Assembly: GCA_918026815.1 (NCBI GenBank)
Contig: CAKJVC010000068.1
Coordinates: forward strand, 1,488,001-1,552,000
DNA from: Chalara sp. BL73
Taxonomy: Eukaryota > Ascomycota > Leotiomycetes > Helotiales
DNA: 64,000 bases
Direction of reading: 5' to 3'
Shown: positions 33,329-45,993 of the stretch, in pieces
How positions within the stretch are numbered: position 1 is the stretch's first letter
How the letters are laid out: every line of letters begins with the position of its first letter
The notes under the pieces: generated by a model
Told to the model about the DNA's origin: nothing
Database searches by the model: none
What the model saw: only the letters and a program-made list of their open reading frames with translations
Position numbers and translations under genes: made by a program

Positions 33329-35600
33329 CTATTCAACTCGTAAGCTCTGAAGTCTTGCTTCTGTTGCAATTACCTATGAGGGTTAGTTAATCAGAGGACA
33401 CATAGCATATTCAGAGCTGACTTACATCCAACGCTTGTTGCACTTCTAGCACCTTTCGTACTTCACCTAACCAGTCTCGGCTCAAAGTCTTCGCCCACCC
33501 GCTCAATGCATTCATCTCTCTAGCCGCACCATCTAAATCGCCCTCTTCAAGCAAAACTTCAGTTCTGGTTAAGATACTCTCCACATCGTTGCCAGTAGCT
33601 AATCCTTTCTTCTTGAAGAGCACTTTGCTCAGAACCCAACTGGATGCATGGCTTGCTACGCCAGCTTCTTCCGGTAGAAGCGAGGCTTTGCGAACCTCAG
33701 TCGCCACCCGGCGGAATCTATCGATGAGCTGGGCAGACGACGGGACACCCCTTTGATACGCTGTGGGGTTAATTGAAGCAATAGCTGCATTGACTACAGG
33801 GTCATCTGAGGCAATCTCTTTCAAGGCAGCGAGCTCCTTGGTAAATGGCCTTGGAACTTGGGACTTCTCCAGATTCGATCGCACAGCCTCAACAGCTACA
33901 TGAAGGTGCTGAGTCTTCAAGTTCGCATCAACGACCGATGTCCAGTCTGTGGTCAGCTTTTCAAGCTCGGTGACTGTATCCGAGAGGTTGGCGAGTTTAC
34001 CAAGACGCCCGTTTCGTTCTTCTTCCACACGATCTTTGACATCTGCAATAAACTTACGTTTCATCTCCACAGCTTGCTCAAGTAACTGGTTTTTAAGACG
34101 TTGCTCATGTACTTCGCTGGCGCGCTCTAGTTCCGACTTAAGTCTCTCCTCGTAGTTCTTGTGCAGATTTTGACGCTCGGTTTCATATTCTTCTTTCCAC
34201 TGCGCCTCTTGATTAGCCATTTCACCCTCTAATCTTCTGATCAGCTCCTTTGCAGCACGGTCGAAGTCTGAATGTGATGCATCGATCTTGGCTTTTGCGT
34301 CTTTCTCAGCCGCATCCTTTAATGCATTGACCTTTGAGCCAACCTTCGAGATCTCATCCTTGGCTTTTCCGATAGTGCTAGAGAAACGCGAATTTGAATT
34401 GTCGGAGTTGATAACCGCAATGATATCGTTCACAATCTTTACTAAGTCCTGGACTAAGGGCTCATTGGCATCCTTGATATTGATAGGATCGATGCGGGTC
34501 ACTTCTGGAGGGAATCTAGATGGCTGGTCGACTTCAGGTGCAGTAAAGGATTGGGGTTCTGGAGATTTTGATATTGCAGCAGGTAGCGCGGGGGATGCCG
34601 GAGCGGCATCTTTGGCGACTGGGTGACCTGGCTTGGAGGCTTCTTGTGGTTCTGCAGGCTTTAGAGCTGGAGGGGTTGGTTTGGCGACTGGTTCCTCCTT
34701 CTTCGCCTTTTCCACGGCCTTTATCTGGTCATTTGGTTTAGCTTCCGTAGGGTTTTGAATTGCGTCCCTTGAAGGATCTGGCTTTTGAGCATTTGCGTGT
34801 CTTTGTTCTGCGATTCTCCAAGACACACCACTCTGACTTGGTATACTCTTCAGGTCACCAGTATCGCGAGGACGACCTTGCGGTCGATTGGCAATGGATG
34901 GAAATTTCTTTCGGAACTGTCTTTCTTCGAAGTAAAGTACTGCGTCCTCACCAAATGGGATATATTCGGTGAAGAAGTCGTGAAAGTTATCATTGACGCT
35001 GGAATAATATATTCCTCCGGCATACCCAAGCGCTGTCAGGAGGAAAATTGTGGTGAAAAATCTTCGGAAGAACCTCCTTGGCTTGGGTGCTGGTGGAGGG
35101 GAAGGAGGAGATGGTGGTGGTGCTGAGCCTTTGTAGGATCAGTAATTTGCACAGCTAGAACCTTCATTTATACATTTGAGGCTTGAACTCACCAGTAGAA
35201 GTAGGTGGCGCCGTCTGTACCTTTGCGGCTGGTGCTTGGGGAATCAAAGGAACCTGTTGCGGCGGAGCTGTAGAAGTAGAGCTTGGTGTTGGAGGCGTGG
35301 CTATCTTAGAGCTGGATGTGGTAGCTACTGGGCCTTGAGGCCGTGGTTCGTTCGTGGCGGGGCTGGCAGATCCAGGAAGAACAATTGGCTTAGAGTCATT
35401 GATACTTGGTTTGTCGGCATATCCTCTCTAACAGCATACACGAATTAGCAATTATCGCCCATCCTAAGTAATATCAAATGTTGTCATACCGTCGCACCTG
35501 CTAGCACTCGTCCAGCGGCGGGAGCTATGTGCCATTGGCGTCTAGGATTGGCTGCCGCATAGCCAATTGCCCTTGCCGTCCGAATAGAAGCTCGCAGCAT
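33329..35600 (-). CDS. mic60: MICOS complex subunit Mic60 (mitofilin)
   Basis: Inner mitochondrial membrane organiser of crista junctions. Exons 35600-35490, 35427-35193, 35128-33426 and 33373-33329 give 697 aa. The N-terminus (MLRASIRTARAIGYAAANPR) is an arginine-rich mitochondrial presequence. After a Pro/Thr-rich linker, RRFFTTIFLLTALGYAGGIY (about 135-156) is the single membrane span with a Gly-rich face. EYIPFGEDAVLYFEER follows, as in other fungal Mic60 proteins. Residues about 300-480 are coiled coil. The mitofilin signature lies at the C-terminus (SHASSWVLSKVLFKKKG, LDGAAREMNALSGWAKTLS). The final 15-codon exon (VIATEARLQSLRVE) is required, because the unspliced frame reads VSQL and stops. 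Every join is in phase. Confidence 0.95.
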
Positions 35601-36155
35601 GACGGGCTGCGTGAGCGACAATTGTATTAAGGGTTGTAGTAGGTAGTTCGCGTTCTCGCAGGAAATCTTGAGATCGGAGCAAGCTTCACATTCCTTGGCA
35701 ATTAGGAACCCCTGCCGCTTTCTTCCGACCAACGAAAGAAAACAGACGGGTACATCACAAATTCAATCTTTAAAGCATGTATATCAAATATTATTGGAAC
35801 TAGATCCGAGAATCGAGGTACCAACGTATGAGAGGTTTGTAAGTCACCTGAGATTTGGAAGGTAAAATTCTGCGCCGCTATCGAGATGTTCTATTGCATA
35901 TCATACACCCCTAATATGGCAGAACAACTTCAAGTAAAAACCTTCACGCCTGCGGAAACTCCTCCCTCAAACCAACCCTGGCTGTAAGCCCACTAACTGA
36001 TGGAGGTATTAAAGAGACTGCCATTGTAAAGGTAAAGAGGCCGCATATATCGCGCTATCCTCCTGACCCAGCAACCTCGGACGAAAAGTCGACACATGTG
36101 GTAATTAGTTGGTGGTTGTCCCACGGCTCCATGCTTCTCTAACGGTACTCCCTCC
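35601..36155. other. Intergenic region
   Basis: Between mic60 and the 3' end of the Rab5 gene, both on the minus strand. Nothing was recognised. Confidence 0.45.
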
Positions 36156-37137
36156 TTAACAGCTGCAAGGACCAGATACTCCCTGTGTTCCCGAGGTCTC
36201 TGGTCGCAATTCTACTCCTCCGCGCCCACCTGATCTGGGGTTCCTGGGCCCAGCTTGATCTAATGGTAACTTCTTTGCAATCGCCGTGAATAATTCCCTA
36301 ACGTTCTCTGATGTCTTGGCTGAAGTTTCGAAGAACAGTAGCCCTGCCTCCCTCGCATATGCCTCGGCATCAGCTGTGGCGATTGCCCGTTTATCAGGTT
36401 GATCTGTCACCAGATCGAGCTTATTGCCAGCAAGAGCAATGATAATATTCTCATTTGCCTGCCTTTGAAGTTCTTTGACCCATTGTTTTGCCTTATCTAG
36501 AGAAGACTTTCCAAATTGTTAGTTCTGAGAGTTGCTCTAGAGCTAGGCTATCCTTACCGCCTGTGTAATGTCGTAAACGACAACAGCACAGTTCGCATTT
36601 CGGTAGTACATAGGTGCTAGTGACTTATATCTCTCCTGTCCCGCCGTATCCCATATTTCGAACTTGACTGTGGTATGTTCATCGAGCGAAATGGTTTGTG
36701 TCAAGAAAGCTGCTCCGATTGTACTTTCACGGTCTAACGAGCATTAGCCCTGTCAATCTGACACCTATATGCAATCTAATATCATGTTGCATCGCAATAG
36801 CGAAGTGAATAATTTTGCTAGATTATACATACAATCATCAAATTGATCCTGCATTTCAAATTAGATTAGGTTTCGCATTTCAAATTGAGGTAAAATGGCA
36901 CAAACCTTCACAAAACGAAGAACAAGAGAGCTCTAGATGATCTATCAGTAGGGAGTCTTGACAAAGGTATAAGCTAGTCGTACCTTTCCCACAGCGGATT
37001 CTCCTGCTCAAGTAGTCAATACATGCTCCTTCGTAGTTTGTTTCCGTGGATGAGTAAGATCACCTACCAAGTAATACCAGCTTGAACTGAGCAAATCGAG
37101 GACCGCCGCGGGAGCCTGCTGGGCCTCTGGCAGCCAT
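36156..37137 (-). CDS. ypt5: Rab5-family small GTPase (Ypt5/Vps21-like)
   Basis: Early-endosome GTPase controlling endosome fusion. Six exons: 37137-37068, 37003-36984, 36932-36906, 36848-36833, 36733-36558 and 36506-36156, giving 219 aa. Exons 2-4 are only 20, 27 and 16 nt, yet together restore [21 protein letters not shown] and the start of [10 protein letters not shown]. Motifs are P-loop GESAVGKS (24-31), the Rab5-specific switch [31 protein letters not shown], the guanine-specificity loop GNKLD, and ETSAK. It ends Cys-Ser-Cys, a double geranylgeranylation site. The 19-residue N-terminal extension is Gly/Arg/Pro-rich. Divergent from SAC1. Confidence 0.95.
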
Positions 37138-37771
37138 GTTGAGAGCTTTGAGGAACGGTGTTCAAATTGCCTCCGGCGGCACAGGGTGGAAGAGATATAT
37201 CTGCGGACACGTATGAGCGTTTCTATGTGCAAAATAGTTGCCGAAGCGCAAGTCACTGGATTGGTTGTGTATTGTATTGCTTGATCAATGTGCTGCAATC
37301 ATGATTCAAGAAGTGACGATAGAAGGATCCGGTAAGGCTAGCGTGCTTTCAGCCACTTCCAAAGCATGCGGCTGCGTAATCTAGGGAGGGTGTGCATTGA
37401 TCATGTGAAGGCATCCATATCGATTTAGTCATGTGCAATATTTGGTACTTGACGACTAATAAGGACGTACCTAGGATGACCAAGTGCATAACTACCGGAA
37501 GACTTGAATCAAGAGTTCCTAAGCATTTGATTCTGCCCTCATTTATCGAGACTCACATACTAGAGATAAGATGCTGTGGATGGTAGTGTCATTATCATCA
37601 ATTGATATATGCACCTCAGCCTTCAAAGGTGAGGCTGGGCTGATTTGATCCCTTCTTGAAGACAGCTATCATTTTGATCTGTCGCATTGTCTTTTGGTTG
37701 CGTTAAAATATATATAAGAGCACGTATATTTCGCTTGAGCGAAGTGCATTTGGCGCAAAATTCGTGTCACC
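37138..37771. other. Divergent promoter region
   Basis: Separates the Rab5 gene (minus) and the SAC1 gene (plus), two membrane-traffic genes. No specific site was recognised. Confidence 0.45.
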
Positions 37772-39975
37772 ATGACTACTCTACCCTTTCGAGACATCAA
37801 TGTGCACGCCTCAGCAACACATTATGCTTTCACCTCTCCCTCCTCCCCATCTACGCCAACATTAGTTGTTGACCGTCCCAGCGGGGACCTTCGTCTGAAC
37901 GATGGAGCTTTATTGGGAGGCAAGCGTGTTTCGAGTATTGCGGGTATTCTGGGAATGATCAAACTGCGACTGGGTAAGCTATTTTATTACAATAGAGATA
38001 GGAACTTAATGTTTACTGACACAAGCTAGACAAATACATAATCGTTATCACGAAAGCGCAACCTATGGGTAGAATAAAGGGACATATGGTATACAAGGTC
38101 ATTGCTACGGAATTCCTGCCTTTACGCGAACGACCCCTCCATGATCTAGAGGAAGACACATACTTAGGACTACTAAAGACTTTCATCAAGTCAGGCCCTA
38201 TGTACTTCTCCTATTCTTTCGATATCACCAACTCTTTTCAGAGACAATCTCAATTGGACATATCTCAGCCACTATGGAAGCGCGCGGACGACCGGTTTTT
38301 CTGGAACAAGTTCATTCAATCAGACCTCATTGATTTTCGAAGCTCTGGAACTCGGCACCAACATGGGCAGCAACCAGGTGTTGACCCATACATATTGCCA
38401 GTGGTATTTGGAATGTTGGAGATTGTATCTACTAGTATCAAATCTACCCCGTTGACAATAGTTTTGATCACCAGAAGGTCTAGACATCGTGCTGGCACAA
38501 GATATTTCTCCAGAGGAATTGATGAGCAGGGTAACGTTTCCAACTTTAACGAGACGGAGCAGATCATCATTTTGAATGACAACACGAGTGGTTTGGGAGG
38601 ATTTGCTGGTGGTGGGGGCATGCAAAATGGCAAAGTCGGTGGTTCTGGAGGGAAGGAAGTGCAGATAATGTCATACGTACAGACAAGAGGAAGCGTTCCT
38701 GTTTTCTGGGCTGAGGTTAACACCTTACATTATACTCCTAAGCTTCAAATAAGAGGAGTGGAGAGTGCCGTTTCGGCAGCAAGGACCCATTTCGATGAGC
38801 AAATTCGCCTATATGGGGACAACTACCTAGTAAATCTGGTAAACCAGAAAGGGCGAGAGAAGCGAGTTAAGGACGCATACGAACAGATGGTGAAACTTCT
38901 CATTTCTTCGCCTGTAGAGCGCACACAGCAAGATCAGATTACTGATGAGAAATTCCATATCGTGGAGCCCACTGGTAAACGCCAACAGATGGATAGACTT
39001 CACTATGTGTATTTTGATTTCCATAACGAGACGAAAGGGCTACAATGGCATCGCGCCCAGTTACTTCTTGACCAGCTCAACGAGGCTCTGGAAAGACAAC
39101 AGTACTTCCGTGGCGTTGATATGCCAGCAGATTTTGAGGGTCGCCTTGATGTTCGCAACCATCAAACTAGTGTTGTGCGGACAAATTGCATGGATTGCCT
39201 TGACCGCACGAACGTTGTGCAAAGCATGCTCGCTCGCTATGCGCTAAATCGGCAACTCACAGACCTAGGCGTGCTCGCTCGCGGCGAGACCTTTACCACT
39301 GCAGATCCGGTCTTCGAAATCCTCTTCAGGAAGCTTTGGGCCGACAACGCAGATGTTGTTTCTAAGTCATACTCTGGGACAGGCGCGTTGAAGACGGATT
39401 TCACTCGCACTGGAGTTCGAACTAAAGCTGGAGCTTTACAAGACCTCCGGAACTCAATCACAAGATATGCGAGGAACAACTTTCTGGATGGACCGAAACA
39501 AGATTCTTTTGACTTATTCCTTGGTACATATCTACCTGGAACATCAAGTATGGGCCCTGTTTTCGCCGATACTCGACCACTGCTTATTCAAAGCATTCCG
39601 TATATACTTGCATTTAGTCTCTTTTTCACATTTGTGGGACTCTTCTCGAAAAGGCTGCCAGATGCTGCTGTGCTCCCCGTTCGAATATTCATCATATTCT
39701 GGATTTTGGTCGCGGGATGGTGTTTAAATTTCATCTTCAAGAACGGCATGTTATATGTAAGTCTAGAGTGACAAAGCGTAAGGTATAGCATTAACGATAC
39801 GTAGGTAAACTGGCCGAAACTCAATCCTCGACCCTGGGCTATTGAAGGTTACAATGAGACCATCAGCCATGTGCGAAAAGATAAGGTAATTGGAGGTATG
39901 ATGTCGCGGCATGATAGAAATCTCAGCATGGCACGGTATACCAACGCAGAAGAAGGGAAGAAGCGTATTGAGTAG
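37772..39975 (+). CDS. sac1: Phosphoinositide phosphatase SAC1
   Basis: Hydrolyses phosphatidylinositol 4-phosphate in the ER and Golgi. Exons 37772-37973, 38030-39756 and 39805-39975 give 699 aa. The SAC domain begins with KRVSSIAGILGMIKLRLDKY across the first intron, followed by FYFSYSFDIT-like YFSYSFDITNSFQ and FFWNKF. The catalytic C-x5-R-T/S motif is RTNCMDCLDRTN, with Cys454 and Arg460. The exon 2 end carries two hydrophobic helices (YILAFSLFFTFVGLF and VRIFIIFWILVAGWCLNFIF) that anchor it in the ER. The last exon supplies WPKLNPRPWAIEGYNE. Length is a little over yeast Sac1 because of a Gly-rich insertion (about residues 240-275). Confidence 0.95.
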
Positions 39976-40361
39976 TATAAACACTGCAGTGGATGAATTG
40001 TTCTTCAAGATTCTGTCTGGCAAGCGACTATATAGAGAGAGCGTGTAGACTGTACATTTCACGTTCTTCGAAAATGTGTTATTTTATCCCATCTAATCAT
40101 ACACTTCTACTTGTACTTTTATTCTAGTATCTAATTCCCTGCTAAAGAAGAATATCTATCCTATTGCTTCTTGCGATGAGCTGACAATTAGAGGCCTCAT
40201 CCTTTTATACGCTTTCCCTGATCTAGCCTGTGTCCCTAGTGGAGTTGGTACAAGAGTTCATAGTGCCTGATTCTGAACTCACTATTCTCGCTTGAAATAC
40301 GGTCAATTAACCTATCCTATATTAAGCTGCTGTCTAGTTTTAGCCACTGCTTGGAGGTTCT
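39976..40361. other. Convergent intergenic region
   Basis: Shared 3' region of sac1 and the MFS transporter gene. Nothing else was recognised. Confidence 0.45.
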
Positions 40362-42401
40362 TCATTTCAATCGACGCTCGCGAATCGTAAATGACACCAG
40401 TAGCGCCGTCAGGGCAAATCCTAAAGAAACCACTAAACAGGGTAAGCATCTCTCTATCTCTCGCCTCATGGCAAAAACTCACTATGACTATACTCCAGGC
40501 TCTTCACGTAGCTCTGCACCACGACGTTTCGAATTCCTTCATCCAATTCACCAATGCTTGCCACGTCAGAAATCACCTTCTCGATGATCTAGATCCGTTA
40601 GCGCATGATTTCAATATTTCCACCGGGGAAAACTGGTTGTAAAGATCAAATCCGCCTACCTTGCGAGATCCTCGGCCAATAATACGTTCTTCTAAGATTG
40701 TCCGCAGCGTCCCCATTTGCACACTGCTGCTAATCGCCAATCCGACAAGCATGCCAACCGCACTACTGAGGTAAATTCCACCAGTCGCGATAGCCATCTC
40801 GCTCTTCTCTACAGCGCCGCTTAATGCGATGAAAGTGCTTGCCTGCGCCATGCCGCTTCCAAACCCGCCGGGAATGATCTCTAGACTTTCCCACACGGAT
40901 ATCTTACCTGTCCACCGGATGATAAGCAGCACATAGGTGATAGAGGATGAGACTGTTGCGAAGATTGTCAGGAACTTGTATCTTCCCGTTCGTTGGATTG
41001 TGAAGCCGGCGAGGAGACCGCCTACGGTATTACCAAGGACGGCGGGAAAGAGGTGTGAGCCGGCTACGGTATTGCTGGCTCCTTCCGTTACGCGGAAGTA
41101 GAGTGGGACGGAAAACATCATCTGCTCTTATCAATTCGCATTCCTAGACGAGAGAGCGACGTGAGAAAAAGGGATGAGCTTACAGCTACTTGTGCGCCGG
41201 TTTGGAGAGCCATGATAGCATATGCAGTCGCGACATCCCTCTTCGCCACAAGAGATGGCGGGAATATCGGCTCCAAGGCACGATGCACCTCCCACCACAC
41301 AAAAATCACGGTCAGAAACACAGATCCAATTGCAAGTCCTATCACGATACGACTTGACCACGGCAAATTCTGGCCTCCAAGACTTAGAGCTAGCAGGAAC
41401 GAAACGATTGCGCTTGCGAGCAGGATGGCGCCAATGAAATCAATCCGCCTGAGTTTAGAGGGTTGGCCCTTTGGCGTGGCCTGCTGTGCTACTGTCTGAG
41501 AGGGGAGTTTGATGGCTACGAGGATGATAGCTATGGCCATGAGCGGTCCTTGGCCGGTGAAAGAGCTGCGTATCTTTAGCTAACGTGACATGGAATAGAG
41601 TGGTAGCTATACATGCGCCATCCCACTGTATCTGCAAGGAATCCTCCAAGCGGTCCGCCAATGCTCCGTCCCAAGGTGGCAATAACGTTCACATAACTCC
41701 TCCAGACCGCGATTTGGATTAATGGGACGAGGTCTTTACATGTCAGGCTCTTTTTTTTCCAATTCCACGGAGATGACAAATTACCTGTGATTAAAACAGA
41801 CACAATAACCACCATGCCTGCAGCCCCAATACCGCTTATCATTCTCCCAACGATCACCTGCCACATAGCCTGTGCAACGCCCCTAGTTTTGTCAATAATC
41901 TTCCCTAGAGGCAAAAGACACAGCTCAAACCTACGTCAAGACACTCCCCAACGCAAAGATGACATAAGAACTCAGTATTACTGATTTTCTGCCATATATA
42001 TCGCTCAATTTGCCTACGATCGGCTGTACAGCACATGAAGCGAGGGTATAGGTGGTTGTCAACCAGGCGGCGTCACTGAAGGAGCTGAATTCCGAGGCAA
42101 TGGTCGCGTATGTAGCAAATACGAGACTGCTATCTGCGTGGGAGATGAAAACTCCCACGAGAAGAACACTGAGAATTGCAAATGTGCTCTTGGTGGTGGT
42201 GGTGGTGCCTTGGAATTCATCTTGGTCCTGAGGAATAGGTGCAGGCTCAACCACCGATGTTGATTTATAGTTATTGTTTTCGGCATCAAAGTCAGGTGGA
42301 AGGAGAGCGACGCGCTCCGAGTATGTGGATAGGGATTCGGACGACTCTGACGAGGCATCTGAGGAGACGGATCCGTGGTGCTCAATCTCCTGTTGTGCCA
42401 T
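40362..42401 (-). CDS. MFS transporter, DHA2-type (Vba-like)
   Basis: Proton antiporter-type major facilitator. Proposed exons are 42401-41935, 41882-41785, 41733-41613, 41565-41184, 41121-40660, 40588-40483 and 40432-40362, giving 568 aa. The cytosolic N-terminus is Ser/Glu-rich and contains ERVALLPP, an acidic dileucine signal that would suit vacuolar sorting. Motif A is GKLSDIYGRKSV and motif C is GRSIGGPLGGFLAD. Joins rebuild FALGSVLTGVAQAMWQ and VSVLITDLVPLIQ. About 14 membrane spans fit the DHA2 family, which includes vacuolar basic amino acid permeases and multidrug exporters; the substrate cannot be decided. The intron at 41734-41784 has no in-frame stop, so unspliced transcripts would insert 17 residues. 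Divergent from the arylsulfatase. Confidence 0.85.
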
Positions 42402-43221
42402 TGTCTCTGATGCAGTACAAGTTAATGGCCTAACTTCTAAAATGTGCTGCTGCAGACCGTTTTACCAAGTGAAATATGCTCTGAGAAAATCTTGTGCAAA
42501 ATGCACTCTAGATTAGGTTCCCTGCACCAGAAGCGAGATCAGATGAGATGCAAGCAGGAGTCATAAAGAGTGCAGTATCACCTCCTGCATTGGCCAATGA
42601 TCAAACTCCGCTGGAAGCCGCCGTAAGTGGCGATGCGGGAACAGTCCCCATATCTACGATAGTTCAATCTACTACTCTACTCTACTACTTATCAAGATTA
42701 ATATTATTTTTTTTCGTGCAGGGGACGGAAAGCAATCACATTATTCCTGGAGGTTCATTGCAGACCCCAAGATGCCAAGTATCCAATGACGGTTACCCTG
42801 GGAAGTGATGTTGTCTGATCTCCACTTTATGGCGAAATGGCAGCCCCTTTAGCACGCCATTATCACCCCAGTCTCGCCCATCCACCTCAAATCGCAAAAG
42901 CTCGGGCCCGAGAGAGGGAGAGAGAAAGGTTCAATCTGAGAATGGGGTTGGGATATGAACCGCAAATTTCAGATAAGTCGGCTCAACTTGCTCACTATTT
43001 TTATTTGCATGGCTGGCTGGCAATGAGGTGGTGAGGGATTGACTGGGGAAAAAAAAGAGACTTTCGCAAACCACTCCCTTGTTCGGCACATATATCATCA
43101 ACATTCGTACCACAAGGACTCCAAAATATTGAACTATTTTTCACCAGACAATAACAACAACCATCAAATCCTAAAAGCGGGAGTTTTTTTTTTCAATCAG
43201 TAAAAATACAATCAAACAAAT
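42402..43221. other. Divergent promoter region
   Basis: Between the MFS gene and the arylsulfatase gene, possibly giving shared regulation. It contains A/T runs (about 42700-42715, 43050-43060, 43180-43190) and a GAGAGAGAGA tract at about 42911-42930. No sulfur-regulator site could be confirmed by eye. Confidence 0.45.
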
Positions 43222-45140
43222 ATGAAGGCTTGGATCCAGATCGTGGTCGCCCTAGCCGGGACTGCGAGTGCCGTCTCTCGAGCCCCATTGGATTACAATG
43301 CGAAGCCGAATATCGTGGTCATTTTGACAGATGATCAAGACCTACACATGGACTCGGTGGACTACATGCCATTGCTCAAGAAGCATGTGATTGATAAGGG
43401 AACCTTCTATAAGCGACATTATTGCTCAACTGCGATTTGCTGTCCCTCCAGAGTCACGTTATGGACGGGAAGAAATGCTCACAACACCAATGTTACCGAT
43501 GTGTTTCCGCCATATGGTAGGTCGGTTGTATCTTTTTTAGATAATGCCTCACTCACAAGGTCAGGTGGCTATCCAAAGTTTGTCTCCCAAGGGTTCAATG
43601 AGAATTATCTTCCAGTCTGGCTTCAAGATGCCGGCTACAGCACCTACTACACCGGAAAGCTGTTCAATGCCCACACGGATCAGAACTGGAACTCTCCGCA
43701 CCCAGCCGGCTGGACATCCTCTGACTTCCTTCTCGATCCTCATACTTACGATTATTTGAACGCAACCTTTCAGAGAAACGACCAACCGCCTGTCAGTCAC
43801 GAGGGTGAGTACTCGACCGATGTCCTGGCTAATAAAGCCTACGGTCTCCTTGATGAAGGTGTAAACTCTGGTAAACCATTCTTTCTGACTGTGGCACCTG
43901 TTGCACCACATTCCAACGTGAAACCCAATTCTTTCACCACGCCAGGCAACGGAGGAGGTGATATAGGCGACATTAAAATGACAGCCCCCATTCCCGCCGA
44001 AAGACACAAGCATCTCTTCCCAGAGGTCAAGGTACCTCGAAAGCCAAACTTTAACCCTGATAAACCAAGTGGCGGATCGTGGATCAAGAAACTTGCCCAG
44101 CTGACCGATGAGGTTGTGGAGTATAACGATGGATTCTATCGTGCAAGGCTTCAAGCTTTGCAAGCGGTCGATGAACTGATTGCGAATCTCGTTGATCGTC
44201 TTGAGGGATATGGTATCCTTGAGAACACCTATATTTTATATACCACCGACAATGGCTATCACATTTCTCAGCATCGGCTGAATCCAGGGAAAGAGTGTGG
44301 ATTCGAGGAGGACATCAATATTCCACTTGTCATCCGAGGACCGGGCGTGGAAGCCGGACAGGAAGCAAATATTGTCACAGCTCATACTGATCTAGCTCCC
44401 ACAATACTGAAGATTGCGGGCGGTGATTGGAAGAGAGCCGATTTAGATGGTAGTCCAATCCCATTACATGCTCGTTCATTGAATGAGGAGAGCAAGAGCG
44501 GGAACCGACAGGAGCATGTCAATGTTGAGTTTTGGGGACGGTCAATTCCTGAAGGCATATACCGGTTCTCTCTAGACGATGGAAAAGTTGGTAAGTTGCA
44601 CATTCTTCACACCTCGAAGCTCACGATTACTAATCGTCGAAAGTATTTTATGGGAGCAACAACACATACAAGGCACTGCGCGTCATTGGAGATGGCTACA
44701 ATCTCTACTACTCAGTTTGGTGTACAAACGAGCATGAACTCTATGACCTCACCGTTAGTTCCTAATTCAATCCTCCTTATTCTTCCTAATTTAGGCAGAC
44801 CGATCCCTACCAAATCACAAATATCCACCCATCAGTCTCAGCCAAAGCCACGGCAATTCTTGGTCTCCCCGTTTCAAAAGTTCTCCCTCGCCTCGACGCC
44901 CTCCTGATGGTGACAAAGTCCTGCGTCGGACGTACCTGTACCGCCCCTTGGTCTGTTATCCATCCAGCCAATGATGTACATACCTTGAAAGATGCATTAG
45001 CAGAGGAATATGACGCATTTTATGAAGAGGAAATTGCAGAGCAGGTCAGGTTTGATAAGTGCGAGTTGGGGTATATAGTGGACAGCGAGGGACCTCAGAG
45101 GGCGGCTATCTTCGGGGCGGGAAGGCAGTATGAACTCTAG
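43222..45140 (+). CDS. Secreted arylsulfatase
   Basis: Hydrolyses aryl sulfate esters to release sulfate. Exons 43222-43516, 43565-44590, 44644-44753 and 44799-45140 give 590 aa. Residues 1-17 (MKAWIQIVVALAGTASA) are a signal peptide. NIVVILTDDQD supplies metal-binding aspartates. Cys73 in CCPSR, followed by VTLWTGR, is the formylglycine site. YSTYYTGKLFN holds the second sulfatase signature, and YTTDNGYHISQHRL carries the Asp-Asn metal ligands. The later exons restore YNLYYSVWCTNEHELYDL and DPYQITNIHPS. The last acceptor is taken as ..GCAG/ACC because it alone keeps frame. The protein looks intact and extracellular or periplasmic. Fungal arylsulfatases are typically induced by sulfur starvation. 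Neighbouring TauD gene supports a sulfur role. Confidence 0.92.
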
Positions 45141-45993
45141 ATGTAGAAGATGTCTTGGGAATGTAGTGCCTTACTCTGTTGATGCCTCGGACAATGCCTC
45201 AGGATTTGGGATTCTAAAGAACTTACAATACCGAATTGGGAGGAATAAGCGAGCGAAATCAGGGGCAAAGTCAGTTTAGCACTTAGAGATTGAACCCAGT
45301 ACGACGATTCTGTATTTTGCTTTGAGCAATAGCCTAAATAGACAAGACAAACGCTGATTGGTAGCTTAATCGTATCGCCTATCAAATCAATAGAGATTAT
45401 TAAAAACTATGGGGTCTCCAACATTGCTAGCAACTCAAAGCCTGTCAGTCACCTCACATCGTGCGTCTGCAAATCATGGCCTCCACGCCGGCAAGATAAG
45501 ACAAGATCTAATTACCCAATCTTCTGATGCGGATAAATCCTTCCTTCATAGAAACGATACATGGCTAATCTACAGCGTATGGTTGGTGTATGATATGGCA
45601 TCATGCGGGGTTGATATGATCCAATACAGCCTCGCTTACACGCTGATCTACAAAGGGGAATAATGACACCAGATTTATGCCATCCTCCAACCGCTGTCCC
45701 TGAATGTTCATTACAAATGCACACTCTATCCAATCACTATCTCCAGAAAAAGTCCCGATTGCTCACATTGCCAATGCTGTCCGATCCACTTATGCCAGCC
45801 TTGTGGAGGGTTATAACGCAAACACTCTCCTACCTCCGAAGGTATCAAGCACGTCAAAGAAAGCCTGCCCCACGAGTTAAAAGTATAAGAAGGACCCCAT
45901 GATCTCCAGCTCATTGTCCTTGAAGACTATCCAGCAGATTGTCCACCCTCATACCACGAAGCCACCACCTCAAAATCAAAGCACGTATCCATC
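45141..45993. other. Intergenic region upstream of TauD gene
   Basis: It contains an inverted repeat at 45592-45606 (ATGATATGGCATCAT, half sites ATGAT/ATCAT). This could be a bZIP-type site but is unproven. The open frame at 45409-45663 has no recognisable protein. Confidence 0.4.

Noticed and set aside
45409..45663. 84-codon plus-strand frame upstream of TauD
   Set aside because: No motif, and it overlaps an open frame on the opposite strand; treated as promoter sequence.
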